Source: Mycoplasmopsis columbinasalis
Lineage (GTDB): Bacteria > Bacillota_I > Bacilli_A > Mycoplasmatales > Metamycoplasmataceae
Assembly: GCF_900660705.1 (NCBI RefSeq)
Contig: NZ_LR215043.1
Coordinates: 785,457-849,456, forward strand
DNA length: 64,000 bases
Direction of reading: 5' to 3'
Positions 1-10,199 of the stretch are shown piece by piece; position 1 is the first letter of the stretch; the number at the start of each line of letters is the position of its first letter. The translations under genes were made by a program, and so were the position numbers. The notes below the pieces were generated by a model, which worked only from the letters and a program-made list of their open reading frames with translations, was not told where the DNA came from and ran no database searches.

Positions 1-175
1 AATTGGTTTTGTTGCCTCCTTAATGTTTGTGCTTTTTGGTTCAAGTCCACACATTGGAATTGTGTATGCTGTTTATACCGTGTTAGGAGCAAGCGGAGCA
101 TTTATGTTTAGTTTATTTATTCTTTGTTTTGTCAATTTACTCCAAATTGTGAAACAAAAACGTGATGAAGTTTAA
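1..175 (+). CDS. ICE membrane protein, C-terminal end only
   Basis: This is an open frame that enters from the left edge (first full codon at 2) and stops at TAA 173-175. The 57 visible residues form two hydrophobic helices separated by a short glycine-rich turn (GASGAF) and end in a charged tail (KQKRDEV), so this is the end of a multi-pass membrane protein. It is followed within 25 bp by the next gene on the same strand and is probably part of the ICE operon. No family can be assigned from this fragment. Confidence 0.6.
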   Translation, partial: IGFVASLMFVLFGSSPHIGIVYAVYTVLGASGAFMFSLFILCFVNLLQIVKQKRDEV

Positions 176-198
176 CAAGAAGGCGAAAAAGTTAAAAA

Positions 199-1299
199 AT
201 GTCAGCAAAAACTAAAAAAACTAACGCTTTTGCCGAACTTAAGCATTTAAGTGTCGAACAAATGAGCCAAATCAATTCCCACTTAAACACCACGCCATCA
301 ATTCAAGACTTTTTGTTTGCAAATGAAATTTTGACTTACTTACCAAGTAACGAAGTTTCCTTAACGTTTTGGAAAACCAAAAGCAAAGATAGCACCATCA
401 AGCAAAATTTTGTGCAGGAGCACACAATTATTCAGGAATATTTTGCCGCTTTACCACCCTTAGAACAAAACGCAATTTTGTCTTACTTACACGCACAACA
501 AATTAAGCCAAAACTAACAAACGACCCCGAATTTGCCAACCTTAGCGCAGACTTTGTAACTATTTGTGACAACAACGAAGCGTTACCAAACTTTACAGAA
601 TATTTAACAAGTTCCAATTTGCACCACTTTGACACTTTGTTTGCGCAAATCACACAAAACGGTGTTAAGTTAGACCACACCAACAAGCACTTTTGACTTT
701 TAAAGCAAATGTTTTGAGTGCAAGACAACTTTAGTACTAACTATCTTTATTTGCAAATTTTGCCGCAGACAACTAATCCTCTTGGTTTTAATCTTTGTGC
801 GGAATGAAGTGTAATTCGTATCTTTTGTGATAGTTTAGACAGCGCCCAACTTAAAGTTTGTTTCGAACACTTAAAAACACTAAACCCGAAAGCCCACGCG
901 GCACTAAGCAAACTTTATGCCGCCCAACTAAACATTGTGCAAACACCACCGAAAGCTAAAAAAGCAAAACCAGCAGCTAAACCAAACGAACATTTAGTCG
1001 ACCTGGTTGAAGCAATTGTAAACAAGCTAAACGATGCAAACAAAGACGTCGAGCCAATTACAAGTCTAAGCGAATTTTTCCAAAGCAACAATATTCACAC
1101 ACAAAACAAAGTTTTATACGCCCAATTCGATACCAACAACCGCATTCAAACTTTGCTTTCACCCCAACAAGTTGTGAATAACTATTTGGCGACTTTGCCA
1201 GCCGAGGCACAAAGCCAAGTGAAGAATTTGCTAAGTGCACGTTTATTTGCTAACTTTGCGCAGCCCCGCAGTGAACAAAGTGAACAAGCGAAAACTTAA
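199..1299 (+). CDS. ICE hypothetical protein, 366 aa
   Basis: The frame starts at ATG 199 and runs through in-frame TGA codons (for example at 694, 715 and 802) to TAA 1297-1299. The product is soluble-looking, without a signal peptide or clear membrane helix, and rich in N, Q and L. A lysine/alanine/proline-rich linker (PPKAKKAKPAAKP) lies around residues 248-260 and separates two similar-sized halves. I recognise no catalytic motif. An AGAAGG stretch lies about 14 nt before the ATG, so the ribosome site is weak and translation may be coupled to the gene upstream. Its end overlaps the start of the following lipoprotein gene by 29 bp. It is probably an accessory conjugation or cargo protein; the function is unknown. 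Confidence 0.7.
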
Positions 1300-2929
1300 A
1301 CATTTCGTGTTAACGCCTTTGTGTTTTACGCCACTTATTGCCACAAGTTGTTTTAGCGTTAGAGAAGGAGCCGGGGCGGCATTAGCACCCCGACGCAGCA
1401 GCGACACAATCAGCACATCCGCCAACACGCAAAACCAACCGATCGTGCGCCAAGTGACAGTACAAAACCAAAACTTTTGAATTGCACAGCAAGACAATTA
1501 TGTGCTTTCGCCAGTGTGAATCGAGGCAGCGCAGCATTCAAGCGAAGAATTAGCACAATTAATTCCCCGCGTTACAACAATTACGCTAACAGATAACCAA
1601 CTTAGCACCCAAGCGCTAACGCCTTTGTTTACATTAATTGAAACAATCTGAAACCAACACGGAGTAAATGCGCAATACCGCATCAACTTTAAGTCCATAG
1701 TAACAAATTTAGAGCACGTTTTTAACCAACACTTTACCAGCGAACAAAAAAACGAAATTAAAGCCACTGTGAACTTTTTTCGCCAAGGAGACAACAATGA
1801 ACCAAACCAAAATTCCGAACATGCTGCAGAAAATGCAGCGCAAAATGAACCGCAAACTTATTGTGACACTCAAGCAGAAGACAACCCCAATGAACCCACA
1901 GAGGCGCAATTCCAAGACTATTACCAAAGTATAAGTTTTTATCTTAATTTAAGTGCCCAGAACACTTTACCCGACCAAGTCGACAACCCCAGCGATGTTA
2001 AAAATCCTTTTGCCAATGAACCTTTAATTAAATTCTTTGCCGATATGGACTTTTTTGACATTGTTTCCCAAGGTTTTACCGGTATTGCCACCATTGAAGC
2101 CTTAAGCAAAATTAAACAAGACTTTGACAAAGCAAATCCGGCAGCTTTTGCCCCTTACGCGGTGCTTAAGGCCAACCATAGCAACGCGTATACGTTAGAT
2201 GACTTTGACTCCAACGGCACTTACCGCGTAAATGAGCAAAATATTGTGACGCAGTTTGCCAAGGAACAGGTGCTTAATGCACCTTTTGCAAATTCCTGAA
2301 GCGAATCCGACCTTTTTCTAGCCACACAGACACCGCAAAATGCGTTAGTTAACTTTAACGACGAAGATGGCGCCAAAAAGCAAGGGTGAAGTATCTTTTA
2401 TGCCCAGTTTTTACAATGTGCCATCGCCCAAAAGTGAATTGCTTTAATGCAACACATTTTACACCAAGGAACTAATTATGACTTAGAGGATTTACGTACT
2501 GATGTACACATCAAAGCCAAAATCGAAGCTTACTTAGATGCATTGTTAACTTTTGCGCAGTTAAATTGAACTATTGGTCTAATGCTTAGTAATGAAACTA
2601 AACCTAACTTATTGCTTTTCCCCACGAGCCCACAATTGGCGTTTGCAGGCACTTATGCGTGAGTCTTAGACCAAATTCAAGAAGTCGCTTTACCTTTGCT
2701 TTACGTGCTTTTAAACACACAGGAAGAGCAAAATGAACTTAAGACTAAGTACCACCAAACTTTTTTTCAAGACAGCCAAGGCCTTAGTCTAAAGCGCAAA
2801 TACAACATTTTCAACCAAGCGTTAGCGCAAAGTGATGGTTTAGAGATAACAATTGCTAATTTTGACGAGCTTACAACACAAGCAGAGAGTAAAGTGAAAA
2901 CGCTTTTAAATTCTTTAGCATTCCATTAA
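1271..2929 (+). CDS. ICE lipoprotein, 552 aa
   Basis: A GTG start at 1271 gives a basic N-terminus (VNKVNKRKLKH), a hydrophobic stretch and a lipobox LIATSC with Cys at residue 27. This is the usual spacing for a mycoplasma prolipoprotein, and it is why this start is preferred over GTG 1235 or GTG 1280. The frame runs through many TGA codons to TAA 2927-2929. After the lipobox comes a low-complexity Ser/Thr/Ala-rich linker and then a long N/Q/D-rich ectodomain. A mature protein anchored on the outer membrane face fits a surface component of the conjugation apparatus; some mycoplasma ICEs need a surface lipoprotein for mating. Assignment to a specific family is not possible by eye. It overlaps the preceding gene by 29 bp. 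Confidence 0.75.
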
Positions 2930-2990
2930 TTTTGGTGCGCTTTCATTTACACACTCCAACTAAGCAAACAAACAAATTCACAAATTTTGC

Positions 2991-3015
2991 CAAAATGGGA
3001 ATTTTTTGGGAAAAA
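2991..3015 (+). repeat. 25-bp direct repeat, copy 1 (intergenic)
   Basis: The stretch beginning CAAAATGGGAATTTTTTGGG and ending in five A occurs identically at 5063-5087. This copy lies in the 127-bp gap between the lipoprotein gene and the VirB2-like gene, about 40 bp before the start codon at 3057. Its role is unknown; it may be a regulatory or recombination site. Confidence 0.7.
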
Positions 3016-3056
3016 CATTAGCAAATTAACACCAAACTCACTTTAGAAAGGATGAA

Positions 3057-3419
3057 ATGAATTTCATAACACAATTAGCAGAAACATCGCCAACCGAAAC
3101 TCAAAAAATCGGAATTGAAACAATTAACAAACAAGCTTATAGCATAGGCTCACAAATCTGAAAATTTGGTGCCGCGTTCTTAGGAATTGGCTTAGTAATT
3201 GCAATTGGTTTTATTATCTATTTTGCCTTAAAACTAATTATGTCTAACGACCAGGAGCATACGGAAAAATATATGCGTAAAATCAAAATTTCCGTGCTTG
3301 CCCTTGGCATTGTTGTGGGCGTGCTCTTAATTGTTTCCTTTATTGTACCGACCGTAATTGAGTTATTTTCAAAATCAGACCCCTTAAGTGCTTTGAACAA
3401 AAGCGATAAAGTGAGTTAA
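3057..3419 (+). CDS. two-helix membrane protein, VirB2/TrbC-like by topology
   Basis: ATG 3057 follows the ribosome site AGAAAGGATG closely; the frame stops at TAA 3417-3419 and gives 120 aa. There is a short polar N-terminus, then a hydrophobic helix near residues 37-60 (starting after W35), a charged loop (NDQEHTEKYMRKIK), a second helix near residues 78-100 and a polar tail. A small two-helix protein immediately upstream of a VirB6-like gene matches the place and topology of pilin-like VirB2/TrbC proteins in other type IV systems. There is no diagnostic sequence motif, so this is a positional inference. It is probably co-transcribed with the downstream VirB6 and VirB4 genes. Confidence 0.65.
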
Positions 3420-3420
3420 G

Positions 3421-4644
3421 TTGTTTAATTGAATATACTATGCCATTTTCCAAATGTTTTGAACCTTTAATTTCTTTGCGTTCAACATTTTAAAAGGAAT
3501 TTTGTGACTTTTTCACCAGGTGGCCGTGGAATTTCCCTTTCGCGTTATTCTAGGAATTTCCTCCACCCAACCCTTAAGTGATATTAGTCTCCCGCGGCTT
3601 TTTATCGTCTTTTCGTTTATTGTTGTTGTTTCTTTCATTGGTTTTGTGTTAGTAGGTTATTTTCGTTCTATCAACCACGACACTGAATCAGGCAAAAAGC
3701 CCGCCATTATTAGTACTCTAAAATATGCGTTCTTATCCACCATTTGGCTTATAACTATTCCCATTGCGTTCTATTTAATTTCATCTTTCGCGATACAACT
3801 AATTAACGCCTTTTTGTTTAGTAACGGCCAGCCGGCGCTAACAGACACTTTACTTAAAGCAATGTATATGAAAGAATGGGAAGCTAATGGGCTTACACTC
3901 GAACGGTGAATTACGGAAGTAAACTAAAATAACTTTTGAATTACAAAAAACGTTTTTAACGCGATGAATTCCGGTGATGGTGTCAAAACAAACATTAGCG
4001 GTTACATCTTAATTATTGGTGCCGCTTACGCGGTGATAATGAGCTTTATTCGTCTGGTGGAATTTATTTTTCACCTGGTGATTTTATTCTTTGTCGCGCC
4101 GTTTTCGGCAGCTGGTTCGTTATTAGATGATGGTTTAAGTATCAAAAAGTGAAACCGTAAGTTTTGGTCGAAAAACATTGTTATTTATTCGATGTTACTA
4201 AGCTTAATTATTTTTGGCTTTGTTGTCGAAATGGCAGTTGATTTTTTAAACACTTTAAATTTATATTGAGTAGTCAAAATTGTCTTTTTAGCTTTAATCA
4301 CCATCGGCAGTTGCTTTGCGTGTTTATCGTTTACCTCCATTGTAGCTAACTTAATCGGCGAAGAAATTTCCGTGCGTAAGAACGTGGCGAATTTGAAAGC
4401 CAAAGCTGCGTCATTTAAAGTCCTTAAAAGTCCGAAAGCAACTAAAACCACTAAAGCTAAACCAGGTACCAAACCGGTCTTACAACGCAACCAAAAAACC
4501 CTAATGAAACGAAATCAAGCATTCAAACCGCAACAACTAATGCAACGCGGACAGGCAAATAAAACCCAATCAATGCGCGAGCGTTTAAAGCAAGCGTTAG
4601 CTAAGGCTAACGCCGCCCAACAAGCCACTAAACCTAACATTTAA
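3421..4644 (+). pseudogene. VirB6/TrbL-like channel protein broken by an in-frame TAA
   Basis: The frame from TTG 3421 (or ATG 3454) to TAA 4642-4644 would encode about 407 aa with several membrane helices and a basic C-terminal tail of about 90 residues. The helical part contains the segment APFSAAGSLLDDG followed by KKW, which resembles the conserved P..A...LDDG...W region of VirB6-like proteins of Gram-positive conjugative systems. A TAA at 3925-3927 interrupts the frame. The reading frame continues unbroken on both sides, and the downstream ATG at 3964 has no ribosome site, so this looks like one gene with a nonsense mutation rather than two genes. The first part (to 3927) would be about 168 aa and the second (from 3964) 226 aa. 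If real, the mutation probably disables this ICE copy unless the stop is suppressed. Confidence 0.7.
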
Positions 4645-4780
4645 ATACAAAGGAACTATGCAGACAATTTTAAACTTACACACTATTCCACCTTAAGAGC
4701 ACGAATTTTGTGTTTATCATCACACAAATTTTTTGTTTAGACCTATTTTTTAGATGTATTCACCAAACAAGGAACCGCAA

Positions 4781-5788
4781 ATGAATCCATTAACAACCAC
4801 TTTTCTAATTGCTTTTGATGCTGAATTAAAGACCGCACAACAACCCTCCTTTCTTAATTTTTTAAATACGTACGCTATTTTCACTGTGCCACAGGCAAAA
4901 CAACTTTTGCACGACGTTTTTAACCCCAAAGGTAAAAACGACGCTATTTTAAAGGTTAGTGCACATTTTCTTAATGCTAATTACGATGCCAACCAAACTT
5001 TCACCATTGACTTAACCACCGGCACCACACAACTATTGAAACCCGCAAGCAAGCAAATTGTTCAAAATGGGAATTTTTTGGGAAAAAATGCAACTAACCA
5101 AGAGCAAAAGGAGTGCGCAGCCAAGCAAATTTTTACACCCGCCACTTTTCGTAAATACCTATGCGATAGCTTTTTTCTTTGCAAGGTAAGCGACCAAAAC
5201 ATTTTACTTTACGACCAATTAACAAAGTTAAATCGTGATGCGTTTGTGAGTTTGCAACCAAGCGATAAAACCGGCAAAAATTTTGTGTTAGACACGACAA
5301 TTGATGCAGCCGTGTTAGCAAGTTTGTGCCAAAGTTTTTTGACTTATGAACTCAAACATTGACTCTACCGCGATATTTTTCGCTTTTTAAGTGAGCAGTT
5401 AGAATGCAAACTTAATACTAACAAATGACTTTTTCTAACCACGATGGCTTATAGTTTGTTAATTAATGCTAACTTGCACCATAAACTCGACACCTTCCTT
5501 AGTTTCATCAAACGCCACAAGCACCAATTACTCTCTAAGTATCGTTTAGTGCACGGTGACAAAATTGTCCAAATGTTACCTTTTATTCAAAAGCATTACA
5601 TTCCTTACTTACGCCGTAATACCAACAACCTTTATATTCACAGCTTAATTAACGGTTTAGAACAAAGCATCAACCCCCACACCAACCGCCAGTATCGTCA
5701 ATGTTTCGACTTAACTAAACCTTTTGGCAACGCTTTTGTTGCAGCTAACAAATGCCTTATTTTGCATTGTCAAGACAAAAATAGTTAG
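4781..5788 (+). CDS. ICE hypothetical protein, 335 aa
   Basis: ATG 4781 is chosen because AAGGA lies seven bases upstream. The frame runs through TGA at 5360 and 5426 to TAG 5786-5788. The same frame upstream contains TAA 4694 and TAG 4751, so ATG 4658 (which has AAAGGA only three bases before it) opens just a 12-codon peptide. The product is soluble-looking, N/Q/K-rich in its first two thirds and basic with many His/Tyr residues near the C-terminus. No family is recognised. Its last 85 bp (from 5703) are copied downstream as part of a tandem duplication. The 25-bp repeat shared with 2991-3015 lies in-frame at 5063-5087. It sits between the VirB6-like and VirB4 genes, so a role in conjugation is possible. 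Confidence 0.65.
5063..5087 (+). repeat. 25-bp direct repeat, copy 2 (inside a gene)
   Basis: It is identical over 25 bp to 2991-3015. Here it lies inside the 335-aa hypothetical gene and codes in frame for QNGNFLGKN. A perfect match of this length in two different contexts 2 kb apart is unlikely by chance. Confidence 0.7.
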
Positions 5789-5799
5789 AAAGAGAATTT

Positions 5800-6081
5800 A
5801 TGGAATTTTCACACTTAAATTTAACTAAAGCAAGAGCAGCATTAGAACCTTTACGCCAACTCAACAACAAAGAATACAACCGGCTTAGACACAAAATCTT
5901 AACCATAGAAGACAAAACTCAAGTCTTAGCAGAGCGCATGGGTTGATACCAAAACGGAAAACCTTTATTTTTGCAAAAGAAAGAATTATTGCTTATTGAA
6001 GAAATTAACAAAGTCTTAACGCGACAGAAGCGAGAAGCAGCTAAAAACAACAACAAGGAAGCAGCAAACGTTTCGACTTAA
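5800..6081 (+). CDS. small charged helical protein, 93 aa (duplicate copy 1)
   Basis: ATG 5800 follows GAAAGAGAATTT, a plausible ribosome site; the frame passes one TGA (5944) and stops at TAA 6079-6081. The product is rich in K, R, E, L and Q, with a central helix-forming part and a C-terminal stretch RQKREAAKNNNKEAA that looks like a charged coiled coil. It is a diverged duplicate of the 126-aa gene directly downstream; both share KARAALEPLRQLNN near the N-terminus and the LLLIEEIN segment. There is no membrane helix. The function is unknown; small charged proteins of this kind in mobile elements can be antitoxins or DNA-associated proteins, but nothing in the sequence decides this. Confidence 0.65.
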
Positions 6082-6166
6082 CTAAACCTTTTGGCAACAC
6101 TTTTGCCGAAGCTAACAAACGCTTTATTTTGCATTATCAAGACAAAAATAGTCAGAAAGGGAACTT

Positions 6167-6547
6167 ATGGATTTTTCAAACATTAATTTTTCAGATATTA
6201 AATTTTCAGACATTAAAATTTCAGACTTTAGTTACGCTAAAGCAAGAGCAGCGTTAGAACCTTTACGCCAACTCAACAACGAAGAATATAACTGATTTAG
6301 ACACAAAATCATAACCATTGAATACGCAAATTGACGACGTTTTGCAGACACCACGGATGCAGTCGCAAAGAGAAACCTTTTAATTTATCATTTAAGAAAT
6401 TCAGAAAAGAATGAATTACTTCTTATTGAAGAAATTAACGAAGTCATAGCGCGAGAGCAACGAAAATTAGCGCGTGCGCAGCGAAAATTAGCGCGAGAGC
6501 AACGAGAAGCAGCTAAAAATAACAACAAGGAAGCAGCAAATGTTTAG
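6167..6547 (+). CDS. small charged helical protein, 126 aa (duplicate copy 2)
   Basis: ATG 6167 follows AGAAAGGGAACTT; the frame runs through TGA codons at 6293 and 6332 to TAG 6545-6547. Compared with the 93-aa copy upstream it has a longer N-terminus made of a repeated FSDIK unit (three times within the first 21 residues) and a C-terminal expansion in which REQRKLARAQRKLAREQ repeats the same heptad-like motif. Both expansions are internal repeats, so this copy has grown by short duplications. The last eight bases overlap the start of the 176-aa gene at 6540, and AAGGA inside this gene serves as that gene's ribosome site, so the two are translationally coupled. The function is unknown. Confidence 0.65.
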
Positions 6548-7070
6548 ACCGCCAAACCAAACAACTTACTTATTCAAAATTTTGCCACTTAAAAGTGACT
6601 TTTGAGAAAGTACCACCTATGAAAAAACTAACTATCGCCACAATGTACTTATTATTGCGCAAGATAAAAATAAACACAATTTTTACTTTGTACCTTTAGT
6701 AATGCCCCGTACGCCACAAGCGAGCTTTTACGCCCTTACCGTCCAGCACGGACGCCTTAAATATCACCTTTTGCACGACTTAGTTTATCGTATTGACCAA
6801 CAGACTTTCAAAAATTGAATTGCTTTAAATGACGATGAAATCAATAAGCGTAAGCAAATTGCACCCAAAGCAAAAGTCCAAATTTGAGATATGTTTGCGC
6901 CCCGCTTTCAGACTTTAACAAATCGCCTTGAATATTTAAATACAACTTATAGCAGCCATATCGACCCCGCCATCGAACGCTTTGACATCTATAATATAGG
7001 CACAAACACAAAATTACCAAGCCGACAACCCAAAGTATGTAAGAACTTATTCGAAATTTTTGAATTTTAA
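6540..7070 (+). CDS. ICE hypothetical protein, 176 aa, possible toxin-like fold
   Basis: ATG 6540 has AAGGA eight bases upstream and overlaps the small coiled-coil gene by 8 bp; TAA is at 7068-7070. The product is soluble with an alternating beta-rich first half (HNVLIIAQDKNKHNFYFVPL) and a charged C-terminal half. The pattern of a hydrophobic strand followed by a tyrosine-rich strand and VPL.MPR resembles the first strands of PemK/MazF- or ToxN-like ribonucleases, and the tight coupling to a small charged gene fits a toxin-antitoxin pair. That resemblance is weak and made by eye. The alternative is a conserved ICE protein with a role in mating, since it also sits 2 bp before the VirB4 gene. 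Confidence 0.6.
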
Positions 7071-7072
7071 TT

Positions 7073-9976
7073 ATGCAATTACAACCAAAAAAATTAAGTA
7101 ATAATGCCTTACGCATCTGACGGAACTTTACTTTAGTCGACTTTGGAATGTTTGTGCTTTTTATGTTAATTGGTTTTATCGTTGCTTTTTTTGCTTTGCC
7201 AAAGGAACTTAACAAAAATTACAAAGGCTTAGTTTTGCTTGGTGTGTGAATTTTGTTATCTTTTACTTTAATTTGAGTTAATAATTACAATGCTCGTTTG
7301 TATAAGGTGTTGTGAATTGCTCTAAAATATATGCTTAACCGCAAAAAATATTTAAAAACGAACGGCACAGCAAAGCATTTAGTAGTTTATAGTGACTTTC
7401 GCCACGGTAAGTATGTGGAATATTACAAAGGCGCTTTTGGCACCAAACGCCGTTTCTTTGGCGTGTTAGCACTCCAAGCCAAAAGTCCCTGGGAACTGGA
7501 CGAAAGCGAACAAAACACCTTTTTAAACCGCATCACCGACTTTTTTGACGCCCAGAGTGAAAGTTTTAATTTAATTCGCCACCGGACTTTGTTAGACTAT
7601 GCAACTAACAAAACGAAACTTTTAAAACACCAAAACCGGAAAATTAAAAACATTGCCAGGGAATGAGACGACCAGAATGGTATCTTTTGGTTTCAAGGCG
7701 AAAGCGTTATTGATAATTACAATGATTATTATGCTTACCGCTTAGATGACTATAACAAATTAGATATGGGACTTTATGTTGACAGCTATTTTATAGTTGT
7801 GCACGCCAATTCTATTAGCGAGTTAGAATTGCAATTAGAACAAACCAAAAATTACTTTTTAAATTTGAATATGGAAGCCGAAGTGTTGCAAGACCAAAAC
7901 TTAGTGGCCTTTTTAGCGCAGCATAATTTAAAACCGCGCAGTGACAAAGAAATTTTAGAATTTTTAGACTATCAAAACAAAATTGAATTAGCAAAAGCCG
8001 CTAAGGGCGAAAAAGTCTATGAGCGTGAACGTTTAGTTTCACGCCGAAAAGAAGCTAAGTTAGCCCGCATTAAGGCGAAATTAAGCACAAAACAAGCTTT
8101 AACGCCAAATAAGGCGTTAAAAGAACATAAACAAATGCAGGCCGACAAAGCCAAAGAGTATGAATCACTCCAAAGTTTTTTAGCTTTTGACAAAGTAATT
8201 TTCAAAAAGTGATATTTTTATGCCGATAACAAATATTACGCTTTGCAAATGGTGAATGAACTCCCAGTGCAATTAGCGCAAGCCTGGTGAGACCCGTTAT
8301 TAGATAACGAAGCAATTATTAATATCAATAATGACTTTGTTGCCGAAGAAGGCAAAGCGAGGTTATTAGACCGCAGCATGCGCAATTTGGAAATTAATGC
8401 CGACACCCACAAATCACGCTATGAACAAAAGAAAATGAATTTAGAAATGGAAGCAGTTGAACACATTGAAACGCAAATGCAACTCCAAGGTAATGCTTTA
8501 TTGAATATGAAGTTCTTATTGCTTTCCCAAGCCGACAATTTAAAAGAATTAAAGGTCAAAATGAACGAAATTAAAAAGAATGCAAGACGTGCGAAGATCC
8601 AACTAACACCGTTATACTATCGCCAATTCGAAGCTTTTGCGCAGTTCCAAATTTTTAATAATCGTTTCTTAAAAGACTCTATTCAAATCACAACCCAGAA
8701 TTTTACTAATGGTTGAGCTTTAGAAAACGAAGTTAATAACGACCATAATACTAATTTAATTGGTTTTTCTAAAACCTCCGGGGAACCTTTAATTATCAAT
8801 AATTTCTTTAAAGGCAACGTCCGCAGAACTAACTATAATGGCTATGTTTTAGGTTCAAGCGGCAAAGGCAAAAGCACCTTTGTCGGCAAATGAATTTTGA
8901 ACACTCTTAGTGAAAACAACCGCGTTTATGTTTTAGATTTACAAAATGAGTACCAAAATTTAGCGTTAGAATTTGGTGGTTCTTTAATTGACTTAGGCGC
9001 CGGCAAAAACACCACTATCAACCCTTTACAAGTGAAAATTCAATTCTATGATAATGATAGTGAGAAAATTGACTTAAATACTATTATTAATAAACATATC
9101 ATTTGGTTAGAAGGCTTCTTTCAGTTAGCTAATAATGAATTTGACACCGAACAAATTATGATTATTTCGCAATGCGTGAAGGAATTGTATGAAGAACAAG
9201 GCGTTTATGCCTTAAAAATAGATGAATTCGCCAACTTTAAGTTTCCAATTTTAAGTGACTTAATTGCTAAACTAAAAACTTTAACTTTTCCTGAAGGTAT
9301 CGACCAGCGCCGCAAAAAATTGAAAAAGTTAGCTATCATTGATACTTTCGAATATCTTTTTACTAAGAATGGTAAATTTGCCAAAATGTATAATGGCCAA
9401 ACTAACATTGACTTAAACAATGACTTTATTGTTTTTAACACCCAATATTTAGTCGGCAGCGGCAACATCGATGCCGCCCTGGGACTTTATACTTTGCTTT
9501 CTTTTATTCAAAATAAAATTTATAGTAATTGAATTATTGATAAGAACAAAAACACCTTATTAGTAATTGATGAATTACACCAATACATTAATACACAGAA
9601 CCAAACAACGCTTGACTTTGTGTACTTAATGACGAAAACGGTGCGGAAATTTCAAGCCGGAATGCTCCTTTGCACCCAGAATCCTTCCGACTTTTTAGCT
9701 ACCGAAACAAAAAGCAAAAAAGCCGAAGCCATTTTACAAAATTGCCAGTATTCATTCATTTTTGGTTTGCGCCAAAACGACCTTAATGCTGTTAATGAAC
9801 TATTTAAAGACACTGGCGGTTTAAACCAAAGCACCAGGGCGTTTCTTAGTGATAGTGATATTGGTAATGCACTAATTTCACTCCACGCCTATAGTAAAAT
9901 TCAAGCCGAAATTTACTATAATGACTTCGAAATGAAATTGCTCTTCAAACAGGGCAATTTCAATACTAATTCATAA
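7073..9976 (+). CDS. traE: VirB4/TraE-family conjugation ATPase, 967 aa
   Basis: The frame starts at ATG 7073, two bases after the previous stop, and runs through TGA codons (for example at 7664, 8210, 8288, 8714, 8891 and 9530) to TAA 9974-9976. The first 85 residues carry two membrane helices (FGMFVLFMLIGFIVAFF and GLVLLGVWILLSFTLIW), like a PrgI/VirB3 protein fused to the ATPase. A long coiled, charged middle region (about residues 240-520) follows. The P-loop GSSGKGKST is at residues 594-602 and the Walker B LLVIDELH has Asp833/Glu834. VirB4 proteins power type IV secretion by ATP hydrolysis at the inner face of the membrane. A terminator follows directly. It appears intact and is the best-supported conjugation gene here. 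Confidence 0.93.
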
Positions 9977-9984
9977 CAATTACT

Positions 9985-10018
9985 AAAAGCAGTTTCAATT
10001 TTGAAATTTGCTTTTTTC
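9985..10018 (+). terminator. terminator of the conjugation operon
   Basis: An imperfect hairpin (AAAGCAGTTTC pairing with GAAATTTGCTTT) followed by T6 starts eight bases after the VirB4 stop codon. Confidence 0.6.
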
Positions 10019-10021
10019 ATA

Positions 10022-10092
<71 letters not shown>

Positions 10093-10199
10093 TAAGTTAT
10101 TGATAGTTTAATGCGTAAAATGTGCAAAAAACTAAAAATTTTTACACATTAATAAAAAATATTAAAAAAAGGAACAACACAAAACAAAAAGGAGAAAGA

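Larger units (their letters stand above)
5703..6547 (+). repeat. imperfect tandem duplication, unit about 367 bp
   Basis: The sequence from 5703 (GTTTCGACTTAACTAAACC) recurs from 6070 with scattered substitutions. Each unit holds the last 86 bp of the 335-aa gene followed by a small coiled-coil gene (5800-6081 and 6167-6547). In the second unit the copied gene end (6070-6155) only serves as spacer. The second unit is longer by extra codons inside the small gene. Confidence 0.8.

Noticed and set aside
4658..4780. Upstream extension of the 335-aa gene to ATG 4658 with two nonsense codons
   Set aside because: ATG 4781 has a better-placed ribosome site, so the TAA and TAG before it need not be mutations; the 12-codon frame at 4658 could only be a leader peptide.
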